From the IMG/VR virus record IMGVR_UViG_3300003322_000287, positions 1-25,673 of that record: a DNA stretch of 25,673 bases; one strand, written 5' to 3'. The stretch is from a virus. Below the pieces are notes generated by a model. That model worked only from the letters and a program-made list of their open reading frames with translations. It had not been told where the DNA came from and made no database searches. The translations under genes were made by a program, and so were the position numbers. Of the stretch, positions 1-7,928 are shown one piece after another (the stretch's first letter is position 1; the number at the start of each line of letters is the position of its first letter).

Positions 1-707
1 GCTTCGAAGTCACGCATGAATTCTTTTTGTTCAAAGTTCTCCGCGTTGTAGTACCACGACTCGTTGTCGACATAAGTCTTTTGGGACATTACCCCTCGTT
101 CAATCTTGAAGCCGCGACGATTGATCTCTGTTACGTTGTAATCGTATCCAGGCAGATATGAACGAACTCCACCAGAACCACTAGAACCTCTTGCGAAACC
201 TGTACCGATGTGACCGATTTTGTGGTTAGTGTTGATGAGTGATGTCGACCAGTTGCTACCATCGTATTGAGTAACTGTCATGGTTTGGAAACCACCAGAG
301 TTACTTACTGATGCAACGCGACCGTTGGCACCTGTATTCGCAACACGGAACTCATCCCCCACAATGAAATAGCCGAGGTCGTTTACACCATCTGCTGTGA
401 TATCGAGAGTAAGAGTTGCTGTTGCGGTTGTACCGTTAGAAATCGCTGTGATCGTTGCACTCTTACGAGTACGATCCATGATCTGCCAAGAATAAGTGTC
501 TGATTCAATTGTACCACTCACACCGGCAATTTTCTCAGTCATATCGGTCAGATAGTACTGAGGAAACTTGATAATCAGAGCCGGAAGTATCTCGGGTTTT
601 TCAAGACCCGCTGAAAAGATATGTCCGGACAAGAGCTGCTGATCGCGAGCTTGTGTACCTGTACCCGAGATGGAACTCGGGACGTTGGTTCCTGGAATTA
701 GAGCCAT
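1..707 (-). CDS. putative major capsid protein, N-terminal 235 aa (runs off window)
   Basis: The reading frame opens at an ATG at 705-707 (MALIPGTNVPSS...) and stays open to the window edge, so the C-terminus is missing. It was read by hand. The visible part has a short polar N-terminus, then a Thr/Gly/Ser-rich beta-type region (about residues 80-190) and a mixed stretch ending in KTYVDNESWYYNAENFEQKE. No motif identifies it by itself. The call rests on position: it follows the terminase, portal and scaffold-like genes in the order usual for P22-like and crAss-like heads. It has no Shine-Dalgarno sequence; its A-rich leader is preceded by a 9-bp stem. It probably shares the sigma-54-type promoter upstream of the scaffold gene. 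It could instead be another virion protein. Confidence 0.6.
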   Translation of the reverse strand, partial: MALIPGTNVPSSISGTGTQARDQQLLSGHIFSAGLEKPEILPALIIKFPQYYLTDMTEKIAGVSGTIESDTYSWQIMDRTRKSATITAISNGTTATATLTLDITADGVNDLGYFIVGDEFRVANTGANGRVASVSNSGGFQTMTVTQYDGSNWSTSLINTNHKIGHIGTGFARGSSGSGGVRSYLPGYDYNVTEINRRGFKIERGVMSQKTYVDNESWYYNAENFEQKEFMRDFE

Positions 708-722
708 TTATTATTTTTTGTA

Positions 723-771
723 GTTTGTTGTTAGACGATATTTCTTCCCCGTTAGGAGGCTTACAACAAAC
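723..771 (-). repeat. 9-bp perfect inverted repeat in the leader of the putative capsid gene
   Basis: GTTTGTTGT at 723-731 is the exact reverse complement of ACAACAAAC at 763-771, with 31 nt between. It fills most of the 75-nt gap between the scaffold stop and the capsid ATG. On the transcribed strand the stem ends 15 nt before the ATG, followed by the A/T-rich TACAAAAAATAATAA. There is no U-tract, so it does not look like a terminator. A 5' stabilising hairpin, a processing site or a translational control element are possible readings. Confidence 0.6.
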
Positions 772-782
772 GAGAAGGTAGT

Positions 783-1940
783 TTAGAGACTACCAGGAGT
801 TTTGAGAGCACCAACATGTGCTGCGATTTTCTCGGCAGCTGATTTTGGTTTCGTTTCGGTTATAGGTGACGGAGGTATTGGAGGAGTGTTCAGTTGAACG
901 TTTTGTGCTTTAGAAAGAAGATCTTTCTGACCTTTTACGTAACCTTGTTTAGACTGATGACTTGCTATTTGTTCTCCCCATTCTGCCAGTGCGATAGTTC
1001 TTGAGAGTTTGGCTGCATCGACCCCACTGAGATCAATTTTTCCAAAGTGCTTCTCGATCAACTTACCGTTCCTGATACCTTCGTAGATGTAGTCACTGTG
1101 TTTTGCTTCGAGTGTTATACCTACTTTTTCGGGAGATAGAGTTTTAGATAGGTTTCTTGAGGCTTCCGCGAGGTCTCTGTTGAATTTAGATTTCCTCTCT
1201 TCTGCTTGGCGGGCAATCTCTTGTCTACGAAGTTGTGAGCGTTGGATGAGGTTTTGTTTCATCTGTTCGCCTTGGATTCTTTTAATCGAATCTGGAACTT
1301 CTGCGAGGGCCGCGTCTGCTGCTTCTTTGTTGTAGGAAGGTGTTCCGAATCCGTGTATCCGATCAATTTCTTGTTCGAACAGTTGGACGGGATCAATCTT
1401 GCTGTAGTCAACCATTGAAGCCGCCAGGTGACTCTTCCAGTCGCCTTTTTCTTTCGCTATCTTAAAAATCTCTTTGAATTCGTCGTCCAAATCCGAAACG
1501 AAAGAAGTTTGTGCTTCTTCCAATTCCTTGATTTTCGCTTGTTGTTTTGTAAAGGTTTGTACCAGATCGTCTTTAGACTTCACTCCATCTAGTTTCAAAG
1601 CACTGCTGAGATTTTCGATGGTTAGTGGTTCGTCGACAGGAGCAGTCGAAGTACTGAATAAATCCTTGTCCCATGCTTCTACGATAGTCTCTTGTGGAGA
1701 TGGTTCGGTAGATAATTCTGTTTTCGGGTCGGGTGTAACCTGGGTTACTGGTTGTTGAGCCACTGGCTCTTTCTCAGTTTTTGCAGGTTGCTCGACCGTT
1801 TGAACGGGTGACGGGGTAGGAGTTTCTGTATTTTGAGGGACTGCTGCGGAAGGTGTTGCACCTTGTGCGGCAGCCTTTTCTTTCAAGTTTTTGGCAAATG
1901 CGGCAAGACCGGTTGCCGCGTTCTGATCTAAATCTGACAT
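783..1940 (-). CDS. scaffold-like head assembly protein
   Basis: This 385-aa protein has an Ala/Pro/Gln/Thr-rich, probably disordered N-terminus (about residues 1-85) and long charged helices: roughly 125-175 (KELEEAQTSFVSDLDDEFKE) and 215-270 (RRQEIARQAEERKSKFNRDL). A second Pro-rich segment (about 350-365) precedes a short basic C-terminal helix. Low-complexity helical proteins ending in a basic helix between portal and capsid genes are commonly scaffolds, where the C-terminal helix binds the capsid subunit. The family was not recognised directly, so the role is inferred from position and composition. It is the first gene after the predicted sigma-54 site at 1979-1996; the leader is about 29 nt and has no Shine-Dalgarno sequence. 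Confidence 0.65.
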   Translation of the reverse strand: MSDLDQNAATGLAAFAKNLKEKAAAQGATPSAAVPQNTETPTPSPVQTVEQPAKTEKEPVAQQPVTQVTPDPKTELSTEPSPQETIVEAWDKDLFSTSTAPVDEPLTIENLSSALKLDGVKSKDDLVQTFTKQQAKIKELEEAQTSFVSDLDDEFKEIFKIAKEKGDWKSHLAASMVDYSKIDPVQLFEQEIDRIHGFGTPSYNKEAADAALAEVPDSIKRIQGEQMKQNLIQRSQLRRQEIARQAEERKSKFNRDLAEASRNLSKTLSPEKVGITLEAKHSDYIYEGIRNGKLIEKHFGKIDLSGVDAAKLSRTIALAEWGEQIASHQSKQGYVKGQKDLLSKAQNVQLNTPPIPPSPITETKPKSAAEKIAAHVGALKTPGSL

Positions 1941-1978
1941 TAAAGGAAGGAGGTTAGATTAAAAAGTACTTATTATTG

Positions 1979-1996
1979 TAGCAATAATCGTGCCAA
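1979..1996 (-). promoter_or_regulatory. sigma-54 (RpoN) type -24/-12 promoter, site 1
   Basis: Read on the minus strand the site is TTTGGCACGATTATTGCTA. It matches the sigma-54 consensus TGGCACG-N4-TTGCW at every defined position, with GG (1994-1993) and GC (1982-1981) exactly 12 bp apart. The predicted start is near 1969, about 29 nt before the scaffold-like ATG. The -24 element lies in the 60-bp gap after the portal stop. The 17-bp core is identical to site 2 at 8737-8754. Confidence 0.75.
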
Positions 1997-2027
1997 ACTC
2001 TAAGGTTTCGCTAAAGTCGCTAGAGTT
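1996..2027. repeat. inverted repeat immediately upstream of sigma-54 site 1
   Basis: AACTCTA (1996-2002) is the exact reverse complement of TAGAGTT (2021-2027). The 18-nt spacer itself contains GCG/CGC half-repeats. The centre is about -42 relative to the predicted start near 1969. It overlaps the last codons of the portal gene, so part of the pattern may be constrained by coding. It could be an activator site or a hairpin ending the upstream transcript. Confidence 0.45.
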
Positions 2028-4165
2028 TTTATCTTAGAATCGTTCAATTTGACTTTACCGGTCAAGGCTGTCTTATCGAGATTACCCTTATTTTTGAGTT
2101 GTTGCAGACCCATCTGACCCTGGATATTCTGCTGCTGCATCGCCGCTTGGTCCTGAGATAACTTCTGTTGAAGTTGAGCATCACGCTCTTGTTCAGCCTG
2201 TTGCATTTGTGCTTCAAGCATCTTGCGAACTGTGACTTTACGTTGAAGTTTACGTAGTGCCTGGCGAATGTCTGGATCGAGTAGAATGTCGAGAGCGTCT
2301 GTTGCTTCGAGTTGCTGTGCCTGAACCATCATTACGATGAAGTTTTCGAATTTAGACCTGTCTTGGAGAAGAGGAGGTAAGCTTTCTACCACAACACCTA
2401 CTGATTCGAGATCGATATCGATATTGTCTCGTAAGAAATCCACACCCGCAGATCCGATAATCGGTGCAAAAACTTCTCTGTCGGCCATAGCAATCCTCAT
2501 CAGTTTAGCCTGCTGAGTCATCACGCGTGACCAAAATCTCTCAAAACCAGCAAAATATGGTTTGGTGGTCATCGTCGATTGGAAGATAGCGGCATCGGTC
2601 ACTCCAACCGCTTGCGAAGGAGCCTGAACAACACCCTGCCTTTCCGCAGAACTACCCAAGATAATATTCTCTTGTTGGTCAAGAAAGCTCATTATCTCGA
2701 TATATTCCCTGATACCTTGACTTATCGATAAATCGATTTCTTTGAGCACGTTCATACCACCTTGCATCATCTGGTACTCTTTGGTGTTGACCGCAACGAT
2801 ACCAGCGGTCTTCAAGAACGAGGCTACTTTATCTAGGTTCCAGCCCTCCGGCATGAGAGCCATGTCAAAGACAAACCCTTTAGATCCGGCCCTGTTCATG
2901 GCAAGCTGAAGGTTGTACATCGCCATATCTTTGAGAAGGTCGAGTGCAACAACTTGCTCCACCTTAGACACCGACTGACCACCCATGTAGTTCGGCACCC
3001 AGCATGTATAAGGTGGTAGCGTTTTTTCGAGAGTGTCGAGATCACGAGGTTGGTTAGGAAGTTCTCCCCATTCTCTGACAATCTCTCCTCCGATCATGGT
3101 GATGCCTCTCCAACACTCCATTTTAGAAGTCATGAGGTTGGCTTTCTTTGGTACCTTATCTTCGTCCTTGAGTTCTTGCAGGTGCTCTGTGCCGTACTTC
3201 TCTTTGATCTCACTCTTGTACTTGCGAACTTTGAAGTCTCGCCAGGTCGCCCTGAGCACCATCACACGAGGCACGTTGTCGATATTCCTGAACCAGCCTA
3301 ACGTGCTATTGTCTATACAATCGAAGAAGTTAGCACCATTACCGGCTTGATACAAGCCAGCGTTCATGTTGGTGTAAATGTTGTAGTTGTTCTGAGCCTT
3401 CTCTAATTCTTCGTTAGAAAGGTTGTAGCGTTCGGCTGCTTCGGCCAAACCCATATAATAGGCTTCCAGGAAATAGGTACTATCGGACAGTTCGTCGTCT
3501 GTGGAGTTGGGGTCCCACACAAAGCAGAGTGGCTCTACACGTACTGGTCGAGGAATTCCGCGAACGATCTCATTCCTAACAAAACAAGCGTTCTGTATCC
3601 ATACATCTTTAAACGTTGCGTTCCTGAGTCGATCAACATTATTGCGTTTCGCGAGATCCTTTAATCCCATTTCATAAATGATCTCTAACTTGTCTTTGTA
3701 TTTGAGATCAGCCCACTCGTCTAAAGACAAATCGGTCTGGGGAATGTTGGGATCTTGTAATGGTAAGCCTGATCGTTGCTCTGCGAACTGTGCTGCGTCT
3801 TGAAGTCTTCGTTGTACACGCAATGTTTCTTTTGCTTCATGCTTACGCGAGACTGCTTCTTTCGATAACGCTCTTACTCTTAACTCCCATCCTCGTGATT
3901 CGAGTTCACCAACTAAGTTCTCAATCTTGGATTTTAAATTTGAGATACTTACATACATGGCTGGTAAATCGGTGCCATCTTGTGCCTTCTGTATAAAGTT
4001 AGCCATATCACCAGTACTTCCCTGGTTGAAATACTTCACAGCCTCTTGCTTCACGCGATACTTCAGGGCATAGGTGTTGGTGAGACTATATTTAGCAAGA
4101 GCCTTGCCCCATGCGAGATGATACTCGCGGTCTTTGCGTTGTGTCGAAAGTGGTGGCAAATTCAT
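2000..4165 (-). CDS. portal protein
   Basis: At 721 aa this is close in length to P22-type portals (about 725 aa). The portal forms the dodecameric ring at the unique capsid vertex through which the terminase threads DNA. The N-terminal part (about residues 70-100, MYVSISNLKSKIENLVGELE) resembles the start of the portal core in P22/crAss-like phages. The long C-terminal region (about 640-700) is a Gln-rich coiled coil (EAQMQQAEQERDAQLQQKLS), typical of the portal barrel and tail. It sits between the terminase side and the scaffold gene, as expected. Its ATG shares an ATGA overlap with the end of the upstream GIY-YIG gene, so translation is probably coupled through that mobile gene. Confidence 0.85.
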   Translation of the reverse strand: MNLPPLSTQRKDREYHLAWGKALAKYSLTNTYALKYRVKQEAVKYFNQGSTGDMANFIQKAQDGTDLPAMYVSISNLKSKIENLVGELESRGWELRVRALSKEAVSRKHEAKETLRVQRRLQDAAQFAEQRSGLPLQDPNIPQTDLSLDEWADLKYKDKLEIIYEMGLKDLAKRNNVDRLRNATFKDVWIQNACFVRNEIVRGIPRPVRVEPLCFVWDPNSTDDELSDSTYFLEAYYMGLAEAAERYNLSNEELEKAQNNYNIYTNMNAGLYQAGNGANFFDCIDNSTLGWFRNIDNVPRVMVLRATWRDFKVRKYKSEIKEKYGTEHLQELKDEDKVPKKANLMTSKMECWRGITMIGGEIVREWGELPNQPRDLDTLEKTLPPYTCWVPNYMGGQSVSKVEQVVALDLLKDMAMYNLQLAMNRAGSKGFVFDMALMPEGWNLDKVASFLKTAGIVAVNTKEYQMMQGGMNVLKEIDLSISQGIREYIEIMSFLDQQENIILGSSAERQGVVQAPSQAVGVTDAAIFQSTMTTKPYFAGFERFWSRVMTQQAKLMRIAMADREVFAPIIGSAGVDFLRDNIDIDLESVGVVVESLPPLLQDRSKFENFIVMMVQAQQLEATDALDILLDPDIRQALRKLQRKVTVRKMLEAQMQQAEQERDAQLQQKLSQDQAAMQQQNIQGQMGLQQLKNKGNLDKTALTGKVKLNDSKIKTLATLAKP

Positions 4166-4980
4166 ATTTGTTCTCTGTTTAGTTTTTCGTAATCCTCCTT
4201 ATACATCCATTTAAAGCCCCCTGTGGTCAATCTTCTCTTACTTCCTCTGCATATTTCTGTTATATGTGCCCCTATTAATCCGAGAGTCGTGCTCGCTTCT
4301 TTGATAAAATTCCATTCTCTTACGTACACGCCGGTTTTATTTAATTGCACCACAGGTCTTGCATTTCCGTTGTTCATACCACGATTAGCGTTTCCAATTT
4401 TATCTCTGGTCTCTTGTTTTACAATTTTTCCTATATTGGCTAATCGTGTTTTCTCCACCGCCTCCCTGTTTTGTTTTCTACCTCTTAATGCTTGTGCTCT
4501 TTTCAAAATTGTTTCTGGTGATTGTTTCCGCCCTCTCTGTGCTTCGCTTATTTTACGACGAGTTTCCTCTGTTACTTCGTGTTTGGGAGGACCATCTCGT
4601 TCATATCTTTTCTTTGCTGACTCACTCATTTTCTTTCTTGATACCTCACCCATTTTACCGTGTGATCCACCACCTTCTCTAAGATTCATGAGTTTATAAC
4701 CCATCAATCGATAATGAGCCATATAGAAACACTCGGCGTAATCCAGATGTTCTTGTGTGTATGAATCTTCTTCGAATTGAAGAAGTATTTCTAGTTTGTG
4801 ATTATCAACACCATATTTATTGAGAGAACTAAATATGCCAGATTGACCTTTGGTGTGTAGTCCTTTATAATTTGCTACTCTTTGATACAGATTTACTGTT
4901 TGTCCAATGTAGACTTTGTTGGACGGGCTTGTAATTTTATAGATACAGATTATTGGTATTCCTTTGGTGATCGTTATCAT
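4162..4980 (-). CDS. GIY-YIG homing endonuclease with NUMOD-type DNA-binding repeats
   Basis: A GIY-YIG nuclease domain occupies about residues 8-95, with IYKI near the start and KVYIGQT about ten residues later. Basic NUMOD3-like repeats follow (about 115-200: RKKMSESAKKR, RRKISEAQRGRK). A C-terminal NUMOD1/IENR1-like unit (about 205-265) reads PVVQLNKTGVYVREWNFIKE ... TTGGFKWMYKED. Such enzymes cut intron- or gene-free alleles and spread by recombination. It stands alone between the terminase and portal genes, with no sign of an intron. A 64-bp gap separates it from the terminase stop, and its stop codon overlaps the portal start (ATGA, 4162-4165). It is related to the second copy at 17329-17979. 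Confidence 0.88.
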   Translation of the reverse strand: MITITKGIPIICIYKITSPSNKVYIGQTVNLYQRVANYKGLHTKGQSGIFSSLNKYGVDNHKLEILLQFEEDSYTQEHLDYAECFYMAHYRLMGYKLMNLREGGGSHGKMGEVSRKKMSESAKKRYERDGPPKHEVTEETRRKISEAQRGRKQSPETILKRAQALRGRKQNREAVEKTRLANIGKIVKQETRDKIGNANRGMNNGNARPVVQLNKTGVYVREWNFIKEASTTLGLIGAHITEICRGSKRRLTTGGFKWMYKEDYEKLNREQI

Positions 4981-5044
4981 TTATATTAGTGAGGATATAG
5001 AAAGTTCAAAAACGGGATGGAGTGAGGTCAAAACAATATAATTT

Positions 5045-6955
5045 TCATCTATTGAAAAGTGGATTTGTTGATTTGACAGTTGGACGAAGAGTAGAGCCGT
5101 TATTAATCAGTTCTATTCGCCCACCAACATTGCGGTACTGTGTTGTTGGATTCTTCGATGCTTCAGCATCATGATGACTAGCTACTCTATGATCGGCTTG
5201 AAGAAGCAAAAGACACCAACCAACAGCTACGGCCAAGTCATCGTCCGCGTGATCCATTCCGAACTTACCGCATTCTTCTATGAATCGTAGTGAAGGAATT
5301 AAATGAGGATAATTCTCCCAATAAGCGTCTAACAGACCTATCATCTGTTGTTTTCTGGCGGGGGTCATCTTCTCTCCAACTTCCATCTTAAATCCACCTT
5401 GTACTAATGTTGGTGACTTGGGAGCGAGAGATAGAAGTTTTGCGTATTCTTTGTTTTGATGGTTCTCGAAATAATCTTTAGCTCGATAGCCTCCACGATT
5501 CATTTCTATAAGCACCTGCGTGTTGTTATACCACTGAAGAAGCATCGCCAACTGTTCGTAATAATCACCTAATTTTTTCGGACGGTCTGTGTATTCGGCA
5601 ACTATTTTTGGTCCTTCTAAACCGAAGGGACGTGCCATTATTGCAGTGCTAAGATTTGAATTATCTCTTGACTTTGTGGCGTCATCGTCATCTGCCGGGT
5701 CGAAGCTCGCGCAGTACCCGTTTTTGATTAGTCGCGGTCTTTCATAAACAATTATCTTACCGTCAGGATCTGGTACGAAATCAGGAGAACCACCTATCTT
5801 AGGACGCATCCAACCCTTAACTTGAAGAGGGGGATTGTCTTGAAGTTCTTTATATCTATTCGAGCGAGTGATCGGATTGCCAACACCAACACCATTCACA
5901 ATCAGAAAAGCATCTTCTTCGGTGATAGGCCACTTCTGGCGGAATTTGTTGTATACGATAGAACTCATCCCCTCTTTGCGTCGGCGTTCATAGATGATAG
6001 ATCGAATACCTTCTTCAATCATATCGTTTCCAAAAGAATCTAGATGCATGCACGAGAATCCCCAAAGTGCGTATCTTCTCAATCCGTACAAATGCGCTTT
6101 TGTCCAGAACTCCATTAGCCCCTTTCCTGCTTTACCTGTCTCTCCCATCGTGCCGAATATGAAGGGGGTGCCGACACGAGATCCGTCGTTGTCCATCAAA
6201 CACTCTTCCGCATTAGACCACAGTGACATTAATTCTTCTTGCTCACCGGCTTCATCGATAACAAGTTTAGCGTAAGCATTACCCGCATGACCTGTTGGTG
6301 TTGGCGCAACAGAAATGATTGAAGACATATTACCTATGTGTTTCTTCTGTGATTCTACCCACCTACCAAACACCATCGCGTCGCGACGATCTATGTGAAC
6401 ATAAGCACGGAGAAAAGGAGACACGTTCCGGTGTATATACTTATGCTTAGAGAATAAATTCCTAGAGTCTGTTTCACTTTTGGAATTCATTCCTATTTCG
6501 TATTCTTTGTGAAATGTTGCATCGTATACATTGTCTGCTGAGAAATCCCAACTAGCTCCTATTTGACGACGCTTAATATTCACTAATCCTTCTCCTGGTG
6601 TATCCAATACTTCCTGCTTAACCCTTGCGAAATCCATTTGAGTCGCTCGAAAGTCAGGTCTGATTTTTCCTCTAGTTTTATGTCTTATCCAACAATGGTT
6701 GAAATAGAAATAATACCTTCCAGGCATGCCGTCATATCCTTCTCGACACCTACGTATTTCTTCCAATTCCCAATCTAACCGCGCCCTATGATCGTCCCCA
6801 AATTCGGGTATTTCGATGTGCGTGTATTTCTTATTAACCATGAACGGATTAGTCGCCATCACTCGCGCCGTTTCATACTGCACCTTTGCTTCGAGTTCTT
6901 CGATGTAATCGTTCTTCGAAATGATACTAAACTTGTCGTCCTTATCCTTAGACAT
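5045..6955 (-). CDS. terL: terminase large subunit
   Basis: This 636-aa protein is the DNA-packaging motor. The ATPase domain has a Walker A-like loop KRRQIGASW (128-136), a Walker B LVIDEAGE (231-238) and a coupling-motif candidate GTMGE (268-272). The nuclease domain shows ASFDPADDDD (416-425), VLIEMNRGGY (481-490) and MDHADDDLAVAVGW (567-580), which carry the acidic residues expected of the RNase H-like fold. The aromatic stretch RYYFYFNHCWIRH (80-92) recalls crAss-like terminases. The ATG overlaps the end of the DUF616 gene by 8 nt. No small-terminase gene was recognised nearby. Confidence 0.95.
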   Translation of the reverse strand: MSKDKDDKFSIISKNDYIEELEAKVQYETARVMATNPFMVNKKYTHIEIPEFGDDHRARLDWELEEIRRCREGYDGMPGRYYFYFNHCWIRHKTRGKIRPDFRATQMDFARVKQEVLDTPGEGLVNIKRRQIGASWDFSADNVYDATFHKEYEIGMNSKSETDSRNLFSKHKYIHRNVSPFLRAYVHIDRRDAMVFGRWVESQKKHIGNMSSIISVAPTPTGHAGNAYAKLVIDEAGEQEELMSLWSNAEECLMDNDGSRVGTPFIFGTMGETGKAGKGLMEFWTKAHLYGLRRYALWGFSCMHLDSFGNDMIEEGIRSIIYERRRKEGMSSIVYNKFRQKWPITEEDAFLIVNGVGVGNPITRSNRYKELQDNPPLQVKGWMRPKIGGSPDFVPDPDGKIIVYERPRLIKNGYCASFDPADDDDATKSRDNSNLSTAIMARPFGLEGPKIVAEYTDRPKKLGDYYEQLAMLLQWYNNTQVLIEMNRGGYRAKDYFENHQNKEYAKLLSLAPKSPTLVQGGFKMEVGEKMTPARKQQMIGLLDAYWENYPHLIPSLRFIEECGKFGMDHADDDLAVAVGWCLLLLQADHRVASHHDAEASKNPTTQYRNVGGRIELINNGSTLRPTVKSTNPLFNR

Positions 6956-7847
6956 TGATATACTCTATAAATTTTCCTCGATATATCTTCACCTGTTTCA
7001 ACATCTCGCTTGGTTCCGGTAGATAGTCACTTAGCCAACGCTGGTATAGCATCGACTCTCCCCTTACAATTAGATGTGGTGTGTAAGGATGTTTTTCAAT
7101 TTCAGTTACTGCATCGGGGAAACCTCTCCAATTAATCCAACTATCTTTTGGTGCAACTTTTACTTCTTCTTTTGTCGAACAATTGATGATTTTGGAAGTA
7201 GGGATTTTTCGCGGGTTGTGAAGACGAGGTCCAAAGAAACGTTCGACGTGACCGTGTGGTATCTCTGTGATTTTTGTGCTCGACCAGAACGCGGCGAAAG
7301 GTGCTGATATCTGATCTCTCCAACTACCTTTGTCTACTTCGTTCCACCAAATTTTGTCAAAGCTCTTGGTATCTCCCCTTCTAACAATTACTCCACATCG
7401 ATACAGTCCTCCCTCGATTGGATACTTCAACGCATGATACCTCTCAATCTGCTTGTTAACTACTTCTTTGCTATCTAACTTTTTATCGAGAACAATTCTT
7501 GCTTCTGCGTAAACACAGTTTCGTTGGGGATGAGCGGTCATGTAAACAGTGCCGCCTTCAGGAAGCCCCACTATAAACTCGTTTAAATCTCCCTCTATCT
7601 GGTACGTGCAGTCGATGTAGATATTAGTATCGTACTGTTTCGTATCATATCGTATTTTGTAATACCGACTGAGTTTTTTGGAATCAGTGGCTTTCGCGGG
7701 GTCCGGCTTTACTATTGTCCAAGCGCCAGGATTATCAATGATCTGATCGGTTATTGCGACGTAGGACCAGCCTTCTGTGATTATTTTTGGCTGTTTTAGT
7801 GTGTCGCCCTCACCAATCAGTACGGTAAAGCAGATATTTCTATTCAA
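6948..7847 (-). CDS. DUF616 (TOD1/MUCI70-type) glycosyltransferase-like protein
   Basis: This 299-aa protein matches the DUF616 layout. It has an N-terminal strand (NICFTVLIGEGD), WSYVAITD (27-34), WTIVKP, KLSRYYKI (58-65), YIDCTYQI (77-84) at the place of the usual YIDGN motif, and AHPQRNCVYAEA (105-116). DUF616 proteins are nucleotide-sugar glycosyltransferase-like, mostly of unknown acceptor. No ATG is available before residue 103, so the start is probably TTG (7847); an ATT at 7854-7856 is the alternative. It lies between two small late genes, after a terminator-like hairpin, and overlaps the terminase start, so it belongs to the head operon. A role in decorating virion or host glycans is inference. 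Confidence 0.7.
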   Translation of the reverse strand: MNRNICFTVLIGEGDTLKQPKIITEGWSYVAITDQIIDNPGAWTIVKPDPAKATDSKKLSRYYKIRYDTKQYDTNIYIDCTYQIEGDLNEFIVGLPEGGTVYMTAHPQRNCVYAEARIVLDKKLDSKEVVNKQIERYHALKYPIEGGLYRCGVIVRRGDTKSFDKIWWNEVDKGSWRDQISAPFAAFWSSTKITEIPHGHVERFFGPRLHNPRKIPTSKIINCSTKEEVKVAPKDSWINWRGFPDAVTEIEKHPYTPHLIVRGESMLYQRWLSDYLPEPSEMLKQVKIYRGKFIEYINV

Positions 7848-7871
7848 ATTGTAAATGTTAGGTTAGAAGCA

Positions 7872-7904
7872 CCAAAACCCCCGTAACAGAATTGTCAGGG
7901 GGTT
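7872..7904 (-). terminator. Rho-independent-like terminator or attenuator
   Basis: On the minus strand AACCCCC (7904-7898) pairs perfectly with GGGGGTT (7882-7876) across a 15-nt loop, followed by TTGGT. The 7-bp GC-rich stem with a short U-run (GGGGGTTTTGG) lies between the 82-aa gene and the DUF616 gene. A partial terminator here would make the two small upstream genes more abundant than the terminase. Confidence 0.55.
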
Positions 7905-7928
7905 GAGGGAGGAAAGAATAGAGTCTTA

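Noticed and set aside
1474-1758. Plus-strand open frame of 94 aa inside the scaffold-like gene
   Set aside because: It is antisense to a convincing gene, Cys/Ser-rich and without context; all accepted genes lie on the other strand.
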